Of a DNA stretch of 64,000 nucleotides, positions 9,449-16,863 are shown piece by piece (positions within the stretch are counted from its first letter, which is position 1; each line of letters starts with the position of its first letter). The DNA comes from CALDSL01 sp039810245 (GTDB taxonomy: Bacteria; Chloroflexota; Anaerolineae; Anaerolineales; Anaerolineaceae): NCBI GenBank assembly GCA_039810245.1, contig JBDHWQ010000012.1, positions 39,320 to 103,319 on the forward strand, in the 5' to 3' direction. The translations under genes and the position numbers were made by a program. The notes under the pieces are model-generated. The model was not told where the DNA came from. It did not search any database and saw only the letters and a program-made list of their open reading frames with translations.

Positions 9449-10420
9449 ATGCGACCATCGCCAGACACAACCGCGCCACTGTTTTCCATCGTCATCTGCA
9501 CCTATAACCGTGCCGCCATGCTGGCGGAAGCGGTGCAGAGCGTGCTGAATCAGAAGATCGACCCGGCCTGTTTTGAGATTGTGGTCGTCGATAACCGTTC
9601 GGTGGACGATACCCCCCGTGTGGTGGACGACCTGATCCGCGCCAACCTACAGCAGCGCATTCGCTATCTCTATGAAGCCAAAGCCGGACTGGGTGCCGCA
9701 CGGCATGCCGGGATATCCATTGCGCATGGACAGTGGATTGGCTTTCTGGATGATGATGCGAAAGCCGGTAGTGAATGGCTGGCGACTGCCGCGCGGAATG
9801 TGCGCGAACAGCCCGATCTGGATGGTATGGGTGGGCCAATTTATCCATTCTATCTTGCGCCCAGACCAGCCTGGTTTTTAGATGGATATGAAGTTCGGAC
9901 CTGGGGAGAAGAACCGCGCTTTCTAAAACAAAATGAAATGTTTTCCGGCGGAAACATGTTCTTCCGCAGGGAGTTTTTAGTGCACGTTGCGCCAGCGATG
10001 GATGGTATGGGTATGACCGGCAACGCGATGCAGTTTGGTGAAGATACGATCCTGTTTGAACGCGCCTGGAAGGAAATTGGACAACCAAAATTTTATTACC
10101 ACCCATCCATGATGATTTATCACGCTGTGCCCGCGCGCAATATGCGCGTTGGCTATATCCTCAAGCGCAATTTCAGCTACGGCGTCAGTAATTACCTTCG
10201 CAACGGCCCCACAGGGCTTAAAAATCGTATTCGCTACCTGCGCAAGCATGGCCCATATTTGTTTCGGCTGGCACGCATTGCTTTATCACAGCGCAAGGCG
10301 TACGGCAATCGAAACAACTGGCTGGTCGAAACCGGCCGTCCCCTGGCGAAGCACCTGGGGCTGCTGTGCTGCGCGGCCGGCTTACAATTTCGATTCCGGC
10401 AGCGCGGGAAAAAGGAGTAA
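9449..10420 (+). CDS. Glycosyltransferase family 2 (paralogue A)
   Basis: This 323-residue GT2 has FSIVICTYNRAAML, IVVVDNRSVDDT and FLDDDAKA. It is clearly homologous to the next gene along its full length: both have GGPI-PFYLAP, NMFFRRE, MQFGEDTILFERAW, QPKFYY, YHAVPARNM-VGY, NWLVE-GRP and a basic FRFRQR-type tail. The pair probably arose by tandem duplication and now adds different sugars or linkages. It begins 3 bases after the preceding stop. Its composition is lower in GC than its paralogue (27 of 60 at 9841-9900 against 36 of 60 at 10801-10860, hand counts), so it may have been re-imported rather than duplicated in place. Confidence 0.87.
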   Translation: MRPSPDTTAPLFSIVICTYNRAAMLAEAVQSVLNQKIDPACFEIVVVDNRSVDDTPRVVDDLIRANLQQRIRYLYEAKAGLGAARHAGISIAHGQWIGFLDDDAKAGSEWLATAARNVREQPDLDGMGGPIYPFYLAPRPAWFLDGYEVRTWGEEPRFLKQNEMFSGGNMFFRREFLVHVAPAMDGMGMTGNAMQFGEDTILFERAWKEIGQPKFYYHPSMMIYHAVPARNMRVGYILKRNFSYGVSNYLRNGPTGLKNRIRYLRKHGPYLFRLARIALSQRKAYGNRNNWLVETGRPLAKHLGLLCCAAGLQFRFRQRGKKE

Positions 10421-10426
10421 CCGGCT

Positions 10427-11410
10427 GTGCCCGCGATGGATGCCCAACCCTCACCTGCCGCCCGTTTTTCCGTGGTGATCTGCACCTATAACCGCGCCAG
10501 GCTGCTGGCGGTCGGCGCGGGCAGCGTAGCCCAGCAAATCGCGGACCCGGCTCTGTGGGAACTGATCATCGTCGATAACGGCTCGACCGATACCACGCAG
10601 CAGGTAGTGGAAGAACTTGCGCGCGAATACCCGCAGCGCCGAATCCGCTGTGTGGTAGAAAGCACACCCGGCTCGGGGGCGGCGCGCCGCGCCGGCGCTC
10701 AGGCAGCTCGCGGGGAGTGGGTGGCATTCATGGACGATGACGCGCGCGCTCCGACCGGTTGGCTGCAAACCGCGGACCAGATCATCCGCCAGCACCCGGA
10801 CCTGGACGGCTTGGGCGGGCCAATCCACCCGTTTTACCTTGCGCCTAAGCCAGATTGGTTCCAGGATGGCTACGAAACCCGGTCGTGGGGTGATGCCCCG
10901 CGCCTGCTGCGCCGCGATGAGGCGTTTTCTGGGTCGAATATGTTCTTCCGGCGCGAGCTGCTGCTGGCGCTGGACCATTCAGCCCCGGGCCAGGGCATGC
11001 TGGGCAGCCTGATGCAGTTTGGCGAGGACACCATCCTGTTCGAGCGCGCCTGGGAGCTGCCGGAACAACCAAAGTTCTACTACGCACCCAACCTTGTGAT
11101 GTACCACGCCGTCCCGGCGCGCAACATGCACGTCGGCTACATGCTGCGCCGCCAGTTCGCCATCGGCGCATCCAACTTCCGGCGCAATGGTCCGCGCGCT
11201 CCCTTGCCGCGTGCCGGGTTCACGCTGCGTCAGGCCGGCTCGCTGATGAAGCTGGGGCTGCAGTTGCTGGCCGGGCGGGCTCGCTGCGCGCGGCGCGAGA
11301 ACTGGCTGGTAGAATATGGCCGGCCGGTAGCAAAAAAACTGGGCGTGCTGAGCGCCGCGCTGGGCTTAAATATCCGCTTCCGCCAGCGTGAGGAAGGCAA
11401 AAACGCGTGA
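10427..11410 (+). CDS. Glycosyltransferase family 2 (paralogue B)
   Basis: This 327-residue GT2 is paralogous to the gene just upstream. Key motifs are FSVVICTYNRARLL, LIIVDNGSTDTT and the metal site FMDDDARA. I choose GTG 10427 because AAGGAG lies about 8 bases before it; ATG 10436 is an alternative that would remove only three residues. The gene ends in a GTGA overlap with the next start, so translation is coupled. Donor sugar not predictable; cytoplasmic or membrane-peripheral. Confidence 0.87.
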   Translation: MPAMDAQPSPAARFSVVICTYNRARLLAVGAGSVAQQIADPALWELIIVDNGSTDTTQQVVEELAREYPQRRIRCVVESTPGSGAARRAGAQAARGEWVAFMDDDARAPTGWLQTADQIIRQHPDLDGLGGPIHPFYLAPKPDWFQDGYETRSWGDAPRLLRRDEAFSGSNMFFRRELLLALDHSAPGQGMLGSLMQFGEDTILFERAWELPEQPKFYYAPNLVMYHAVPARNMHVGYMLRRQFAIGASNFRRNGPRAPLPRAGFTLRQAGSLMKLGLQLLAGRARCARRENWLVEYGRPVAKKLGVLSAALGLNIRFRQREEGKNA

Positions 11411-12618
11411 GCACCCCGCTGGTTTCGGCCATCATCCCCACGTACAACCGCCGAGAATGGGTGCAGCAGGCGATTGATTCCGTCCTCGCGCAGCGTGGTG
11501 TGTCAGTAGAGTGCATTGTGGTGGATGATGGTTCCACCGACGGCACTGGTGATGCGCTGCTCCGGCATTATGGCGAGCGCATTCAATACTTATACCAGGA
11601 TAACGCAGGCGAATCGGCAGCGCGCAATCGTGGGGCAAGCGAGGCGCGGGGGGAATTTCTGGCCTTCCTCGATTCCGACGATTTGTGGATGCCACATAAG
11701 CTGCTGCGCCAGGTGGCATACTTGCAAGTTCACTCGCAGTGCGGCGCGGTCTACTGCCGGGCTTATGCCATGAACGAAGCCGGGCGGCCGCTGCTGCGAC
11801 TGCCCTATGGGGCCAGCATTCCAGGCCCGGCGCTTGATTTGCGATACGCGCTGGAACGCGGTATTGCGTTAAGTGGCAGCAGCATGCTGGCGCGCGCGGA
11901 AGTGTTCCACGCGTTGAGCGGCTTTGTGACGGACATCCGCCATGGTGAAGATGTGGAAATCCTGTACCGCATGCTGTTGGAAGGCATCGCGGTGCACATT
12001 CTGCCCCGGCCTCTGGCCTGGGTACGCTCGCACACCCACTCCCAGTCGCTGACCCTGCAGCAGGAGCGCTTTGAAGCCGCCTACCGCGATCATATGTCGA
12101 TATTCGACCGGGTGGCGGCGCGCAGTAGCGATCCTTCGGTGCAGCGTGCCGTGCAGGGCGCGCGCCAGAAAGAAGCACTGCGCCGGGTGAGCTTCGCCAT
12201 CTATGCTCGCCGCCCGGATCTGGTTGCCGATTACCGCCAGCATCCACTGCTGGCCAGCACTATCCCTGCGCCGGCGTTTGACCGTCAGGCGCAGTACTTC
12301 ACGCCGCTGATCTACCGCGAATCGGCCGACCCGCGCCGCGTGCTGGAATTTCTGGCGCGGCTGTTCGCGTATCGCGACTCGCAGTCGCCAGTTTCCGGCC
12401 GCCGTCGCGCCGACGCGCTGGCACGGTTAAGCGCTGCCATCTGGTGCGCCGGACAGCACCCACGCCATGCGGTCTTTGCCTGGGCGCAGCTCTGGCGCGA
12501 GATATTCCGCCAACCTGGGCTGCTGCTGGCTCCGGGTATGTGGAAGCTGGTCGCGCGGCTGCTGTTCGGGCGGCTGGCGATACGCCTGTACCTGCTGTGG
12601 AGCCACGCCCGTGACTGA
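11407..12618 (+). CDS. Glycosyltransferase family 2
   Basis: This 403-residue GT2 starts with GTG 11407 inside a 4-base GTGA overlap with the previous stop. The N-terminal GT-A domain has SAIIPTYNRREWV, IVVDDGSTDGT and FLDSDDLW, with NAGESAARNRG between them. The C-terminal ~180 residues form an arginine-rich helical extension. It is more similar in motif form to the next gene (FLDSDD, ARN-G) than to the two upstream paralogues (FLDDDA/FMDDDA), so the locus holds two GT2 subfamilies. Role inferred: one sugar transfer in repeat-unit or core assembly. Confidence 0.85.
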   Translation: MSTPLVSAIIPTYNRREWVQQAIDSVLAQRGVSVECIVVDDGSTDGTGDALLRHYGERIQYLYQDNAGESAARNRGASEARGEFLAFLDSDDLWMPHKLLRQVAYLQVHSQCGAVYCRAYAMNEAGRPLLRLPYGASIPGPALDLRYALERGIALSGSSMLARAEVFHALSGFVTDIRHGEDVEILYRMLLEGIAVHILPRPLAWVRSHTHSQSLTLQQERFEAAYRDHMSIFDRVAARSSDPSVQRAVQGARQKEALRRVSFAIYARRPDLVADYRQHPLLASTIPAPAFDRQAQYFTPLIYRESADPRRVLEFLARLFAYRDSQSPVSGRRRADALARLSAAIWCAGQHPRHAVFAWAQLWREIFRQPGLLLAPGMWKLVARLLFGRLAIRLYLLWSHARD

Positions 12619-13537
12619 GCCAACCGCCCCACAGGTTAGCGTGCTCATCCCCACCCTCAACCGCATCGAGCTGGTGCGCCGCGCGGTGGAGAGCGTTCAA
12701 CAACAGACCTTTACCGATTGGGAGATCGTCATCATCGACGACGGATCTACCGACCCGATCGCCGCGCTGGAACGGGAATATGAGAAGGTGCGCGTGGTAC
12801 GCCACCCGCGCAACCTGGGCATCTCGCCGGCGCGCAACACCGGCGTGCAGTCCGCGCGCGGCAAGTACATCGCCTTCCTCGATTCCGACGACGCCTGGTT
12901 TCCGCGCAAGCTGGAACGCCAGGTGGCGCTGCTGGAAAGCCGCCCCGACCTGGGCGCCTGCACCTGCGGCTATCGCTATGAAACCGATGAGGGCACTACC
13001 AACGAGATTCCCTCGCCGCAGGCCGGGCGTTACCGCACCCTGGCGATGGGTACCAGCCTGGCCCCCGGCACCACCCTGGTGGCGCGCACCGTGGCAATGT
13101 TGGAGTTTCCATATGACGCCAGCTTTCCGCGCCTGGTAGACCTGGATTGGGCGCTGCGCTTCGTGCGCCACTACCCGCTGGACGTGCTGCAGGAAGTGCT
13201 GTGCGTGGTCTATCGTGGCGGGCGTCCTTCGGCCGCATCGATCGAGGCAGCCAACATCCAGCTCATTCAGAAACACGGCGCTGATTTCCTGGCCCTGGGC
13301 CGCTTTTATGGCAGCCGCTGTATTGGCAAGCGCTGGCTGGAAGTGGCCACACACTATTACCGCGAAGGTAACCGCGCCAAAGGCGCGCAGTACCTGCGGA
13401 AGGCCATCATCACCAACCCATTTCAGCGGCTGAGCATGTACCTGCGCATTCTCGATTACATCCTGGGCACGTCCACGCTGGTGCGCATCAAAAAGCTGCG
13501 AGCGTGGCTGGCAAAGCGAGGCAGGCATGGCGCTTAA
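12611..13537 (+). CDS. Glycosyltransferase family 2
   Basis: This 308-residue GT2 has VSVLIPTLNRIELVRRA, IVIIDDGSTDPI, NLGISPARNTG and FLDSDDAW. The start is GTG 12611, 8 bases inside the previous gene, with TGGAG about 8 bases upstream. The open frame extends further upstream, but that part encodes a Cys/Trp-rich shadow of the previous gene. The C-terminus holds basic helices. It overlaps the next gene by 11 bases. Donor and acceptor unknown. Confidence 0.85.
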   Translation: MTEPTAPQVSVLIPTLNRIELVRRAVESVQQQTFTDWEIVIIDDGSTDPIAALEREYEKVRVVRHPRNLGISPARNTGVQSARGKYIAFLDSDDAWFPRKLERQVALLESRPDLGACTCGYRYETDEGTTNEIPSPQAGRYRTLAMGTSLAPGTTLVARTVAMLEFPYDASFPRLVDLDWALRFVRHYPLDVLQEVLCVVYRGGRPSAASIEAANIQLIQKHGADFLALGRFYGSRCIGKRWLEVATHYYREGNRAKGAQYLRKAIITNPFQRLSMYLRILDYILGTSTLVRIKKLRAWLAKRGRHGA

Positions 13538-14669
13538 CGTCACCCATATCATCACTGCTCTGACACCCGGCGGCGCGGAAGGTGCGCTGTACAATCTGCT
13601 GGCCCACCTGCCCCCCGGCAGGATAAACGCGCGTGTCATTTGCCTGATGGGCGAAGATTTTTACGCTGAGCGAATCCGCGCGCTGGGCATCCCGGTCGAG
13701 ACGCTGGGGATGCCGCGCGGTAAAGTGCCGCCCGGCGCGCTGCTGCGCATGGCGCGCCTGCTGCGCCAGACGCGTCCAGACGTGGTGCAGACCTGGATGT
13801 ACCACGCCGACCTGCTGGGCGGGCTGGCGGCGCGGCTGGCCGGGGTGCGGCGCGTGGTCTGGGGCGTGCACCATGCTGATCTGTCGCCGCGCTGGAACAG
13901 CCGCAGCACTATCCTCACCGCGAAAGCCTGCGCGCGGCTCTCTCACAGCGTACCCAGGCGCATCGTCATCGCCGCCGAATCAGCGCGGACGGTGCACGCA
14001 GCGATTGGCTACGCGCAAGATAAGATGGTGTTTATCCCTAATGGGATCGATACACACCGCTTCCAGCCCGACCCGGCAGCCCGCGCGGCGCTCCGCACGC
14101 AGCGCGGCATCCCTGCCAGCGCGCCGCTGGTAGTGCTGCCGGCGCGCTTCCACCCGATCAAGGACCAGCGTACATTCCTGCAAGCCGCGGCCATCACGGC
14201 CGGGCGCGTGCCCGAGGCGCAGTTTGTGCTGTGTGGGCAAGGGATCAGCGCGGAAAACGAAGAACTGGTGAGCTGGATTTCCGCACTCGGCCTGGGATTG
14301 TACACTCACTTGCTCGGCCCGGTGAGCGATATGCCGCGCCTGCTGGCCGCGTGCGACGTAGGCTGCCTTTCCTCATTGGGCGAGGCTTTTCCGCTGGCGC
14401 TGGTGGAGATGATGGCCTGCGGTTTGCCCTGCGTCGCCACCACCGCCGGGGACTGCCCACCAATCATCAACGACACCGGCCGCCTGGCCGCGGCCGGCGA
14501 TTCCCTCATGCTGGCCGACGCGCTGACTGCGCTCTTGCGGCTTGCTCCGGCAGAGCGCGCCGCACTGGGCGCGCGCGCGCGGGCGCGCGTAGAGCAAAAC
14601 TATTCCATCGAACGCATGATGCAATCCTACCTGCGCATATGGGACGAAGTGGCTGCGGAGCGCGCATGA
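13527..14669 (+). CDS. Glycosyltransferase family 4
   Basis: This 380-residue GT-B enzyme begins with the classic THIITALTPGGAEGALYNLL, where the GGAE loop contacts the donor phosphate. It has WGVHHADLSP in the N-lobe, FIPNGIDTHRF at the interdomain start, LPARFHPIKDQ, and SLGEAFPLALVEMMACGLP with the donor-binding Glu. It is a retaining transferase using a nucleotide sugar and is predicted to be peripheral to the cytoplasmic membrane. It overlaps the GT2 gene before it by 11 bases and shares ATGA with the next gene. Confidence 0.88.
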   Translation: MALNVTHIITALTPGGAEGALYNLLAHLPPGRINARVICLMGEDFYAERIRALGIPVETLGMPRGKVPPGALLRMARLLRQTRPDVVQTWMYHADLLGGLAARLAGVRRVVWGVHHADLSPRWNSRSTILTAKACARLSHSVPRRIVIAAESARTVHAAIGYAQDKMVFIPNGIDTHRFQPDPAARAALRTQRGIPASAPLVVLPARFHPIKDQRTFLQAAAITAGRVPEAQFVLCGQGISAENEELVSWISALGLGLYTHLLGPVSDMPRLLAACDVGCLSSLGEAFPLALVEMMACGLPCVATTAGDCPPIINDTGRLAAAGDSLMLADALTALLRLAPAERAALGARARARVEQNYSIERMMQSYLRIWDEVAAERA

Positions 14670-15781
14670 AGATCCTGCTTGTGGCCAACACCGATTGGTA
14701 CCTGTACAACTTCCGCCTGCTGCTGGCCCAGGCGCTGCGTGAACATGGCGACGAGGTTGTCCTGGTTTCTCCGCCCGGCCAATACGTCGAGCGGCTGCGC
14801 GCTGCCGGCTTCCGCTGGCTGCCGGCCGATATTTCGCGCCGCGGGGTCAACCCGCTGCGCGAGGCAGGCGCGCTGCTGCGCCTGGCGCGTATCTACCGTG
14901 ACGAACGCCCGCACCTGGTCAGCCACTTTACCATCAAACCGGTGTTGTACGGTTCGCTGGCGGCGCGGCTGGGGCGCGCGCATCCCGCACCGCGCGTGGT
15001 CAATGCCGTCACCGGGCTGGGGTACGTGTTTTACGGCGTCGACCGCAAAGCCGCGCTGCTGCGCGCTATCGTGCGCCCGCTGTACCGGCTGGCGCTGCGC
15101 GGCACGCGCATCATCTTTCAGAACGAATCCGACCGGCAGGTGTTCACCGGTGGCAGGTTAGCCGACGCCGCGCAAACCTATCTGATCCCCAGCTCGGGCA
15201 TCGATGTGCGCCGCTTCCGGCCCACTCCGTTGCCGGAAGGCGCCCCGCTTGTGGTGTTCAATGGGCGCATGCTGTGGTCGAAGGGCGTAAGTGATTTCGT
15301 TGAGGCGGCGCGCGCGCTGCACCGTGAAGGCAGCCTGGCGCGCTTCTGGCTGGTGGGCAGCAGTGACCCCGGAAACCCGGAAAGCGTGCCGGAAGAACAG
15401 TTGCGCGCATGGCAGGCCGAAGGCGTGGTAGAGTGGCTGGGCTGGCAGGAAAATATGCCGGGCATCCTGGCGCAATCCACGCTGGTGTGCCTGCCCACGC
15501 GTGCCGGGGAGGGTTTTCCACGCTCGCTGCTGGAAGCAGCCGCCAGCGGCCGCGCGGTCATCGCCAGCGATGCTCCCGGCTGCGACCAGGCCGTACTGCA
15601 CGGCGAAACCGGGTTGATCGTTCCGCGTGGCGATCCGCCGGCGCTAACAGCCGCGCTGCGCTCGCTGCTGGCCGACCCCGAACGCTGCCAGCGCATGGGC
15701 GCGGCTGGCCGCCAGTTTGTGGAGGCGCGATTCTCGTCTGACCTTATCATTAACCGCACAATGGCGGTATACTTTTCCTGA
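14666..15781 (+). CDS. Glycosyltransferase family 4 (CapM-like)
   Basis: This 371-residue GT-B protein has MKILLVANTDWYLYNFRLLL at the N-terminus, SRRGVNPLREAG, HFTIKPVLYGSLAAR and VNAVTGLGYVF, a pattern typical of CapM/PglA-like enzymes that often transfer the second sugar onto a lipid-linked primer. The C-lobe has GRMLWSKGVSDF, then RAGEGFPRSLLEAAASG-A with the donor-binding Glu. The start is ATG 14666 within ATGA; upstream in-frame sequence is a shadow of the preceding gene. It lies just before the primer-forming phosphotransferase gene, which suits an early step in chain assembly. Confidence 0.87.
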   Translation: MKILLVANTDWYLYNFRLLLAQALREHGDEVVLVSPPGQYVERLRAAGFRWLPADISRRGVNPLREAGALLRLARIYRDERPHLVSHFTIKPVLYGSLAARLGRAHPAPRVVNAVTGLGYVFYGVDRKAALLRAIVRPLYRLALRGTRIIFQNESDRQVFTGGRLADAAQTYLIPSSGIDVRRFRPTPLPEGAPLVVFNGRMLWSKGVSDFVEAARALHREGSLARFWLVGSSDPGNPESVPEEQLRAWQAEGVVEWLGWQENMPGILAQSTLVCLPTRAGEGFPRSLLEAAASGRAVIASDAPGCDQAVLHGETGLIVPRGDPPALTAALRSLLADPERCQRMGAAGRQFVEARFSSDLIINRTMAVYFS

Positions 15782-15807
15782 TACTCAACGCTCTCCAAGG
15801 AAGAGGC

Positions 15808-16863
15808 ATGAACATCTACCTGGCAATCCTGTGTGGGATGCTGGTCACGCTGCTGACTGGCTGGCTGGGCATCCGCATTGCCAAGCGCATCAACCTGATC
15901 GACGTTCCGGGCACCGCCCCGCATAAAAAGCACAGCCGCCCCACCCCACTGGCTGGTGGAATTATCCTGATGCTTTCGATGCTCACGCTGCTGCCGTCGT
16001 TTGGGCTGGCCACCCTGCGGCCATTCCTAGGCGTGCTGGTTGGCGCGGTGGTCATTTTTGCCTTTGGCATGGTGGACGATCTAAAGATCATGCGCCCGCT
16101 GCCGAAGCTCTCCGGGCAGATCATTGGCGGCATGATCCTGATCCTGACCGGAACGTATATCCGTATTTTTGAAAATCCATCCTTTCCGTACAGCGGGAGC
16201 GGCTGGCTATTCCAGGGTCTTGATATCCTGCTGACCATGTTCTGGGTGATCGGCATCACCAATGCCTTCAACCTGATCGACAGCATGGATGGGCTGTGCG
16301 TGGGCGTCAGTGGGTTAAGCTTCGGGTTCTTCACCCTCGGCGCGCTAACCTCCGGGCAGGGAAACCTGGCGTTGTTCAGCGCGCTGCTGCTGGGCGTGTG
16401 CCTGGTGATCCTGTTCCTTAACACCAAGCCCTCGCACGTCTTCCTGGGCGATTCCGGCGCGCAGACCTTCGGCTTCCTGATCGCATCCACAGCGATCCTG
16501 TTCAACCCGCTGGAAAAATTGCAGCTTTCCTCCTGGTTCTTACCAGTCCTGATCACTTCGGTACCGATTTTTGATACCACGCTGGTATTTTTCTCGCGCC
16601 TGCGCCGCGGCCGGCCTTTCTACCAATCCGGCTGCGATCACACCTATCACCGCCTGGTGGCGCTGGGGATGGAATCAACCCATGCGGTGCTGGTGATGGT
16701 GCTGACGGCTCTGTTTGTCGATTGCCTAGCCTTCGTGGCGCTGGAGCTGCCGGCGCTGCCGGCCAACCTGATCTTCGCGGGCTGCCTGCTGGGCTACGCG
16801 GTGATCTTCTTCGTACTGGATTCGCCGCGCCTGACGGAGCGCCTGCTTTCCCCCCAACCATGA
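15808..16863 (+). CDS. Polyprenyl-phosphate sugar-1-phosphate transferase (WecA/TagO/MraY family)
   Basis: This 351-residue integral membrane enzyme starts glycan assembly by moving a HexNAc-1-phosphate from a UDP-sugar to undecaprenyl phosphate. Family landmarks are all visible: HKKHSRPTPLAGG (39-51), the Mg2+ site MVDDLK (88-93), NAFNLIDSMDGL (152-163), FLGDSGAQ (212-219) and the cytoplasmic DHTYHRL (277-283). About ten transmembrane segments lie between them. A strong AAGGAAGAGG site precedes ATG 15808, after the only clear gap (26 bases) in this part of the operon. It supplies the lipid carrier for the glycosyltransferases and Wzm/Wzt. It overlaps the next start by ATGA. Confidence 0.93.
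   Translation: MNIYLAILCGMLVTLLTGWLGIRIAKRINLIDVPGTAPHKKHSRPTPLAGGIILMLSMLTLLPSFGLATLRPFLGVLVGAVVIFAFGMVDDLKIMRPLPKLSGQIIGGMILILTGTYIRIFENPSFPYSGSGWLFQGLDILLTMFWVIGITNAFNLIDSMDGLCVGVSGLSFGFFTLGALTSGQGNLALFSALLLGVCLVILFLNTKPSHVFLGDSGAQTFGFLIASTAILFNPLEKLQLSSWFLPVLITSVPIFDTTLVFFSRLRRGRPFYQSGCDHTYHRLVALGMESTHAVLVMVLTALFVDCLAFVALELPALPANLIFAGCLLGYAVIFFVLDSPRLTERLLSPQP

Noticed and set aside
8198..13639. Minus-strand frames of 400-450 codons across the glycosyltransferase genes
   Set aside because: These are antisense shadows of well-supported GT2/GT4 genes and have no motifs or ribosome sites.
14231..14665. Upstream in-frame extension of the CapM-like gene
   Set aside because: It lies wholly in the preceding GT4 gene and reads as Arg-rich shadow sequence.
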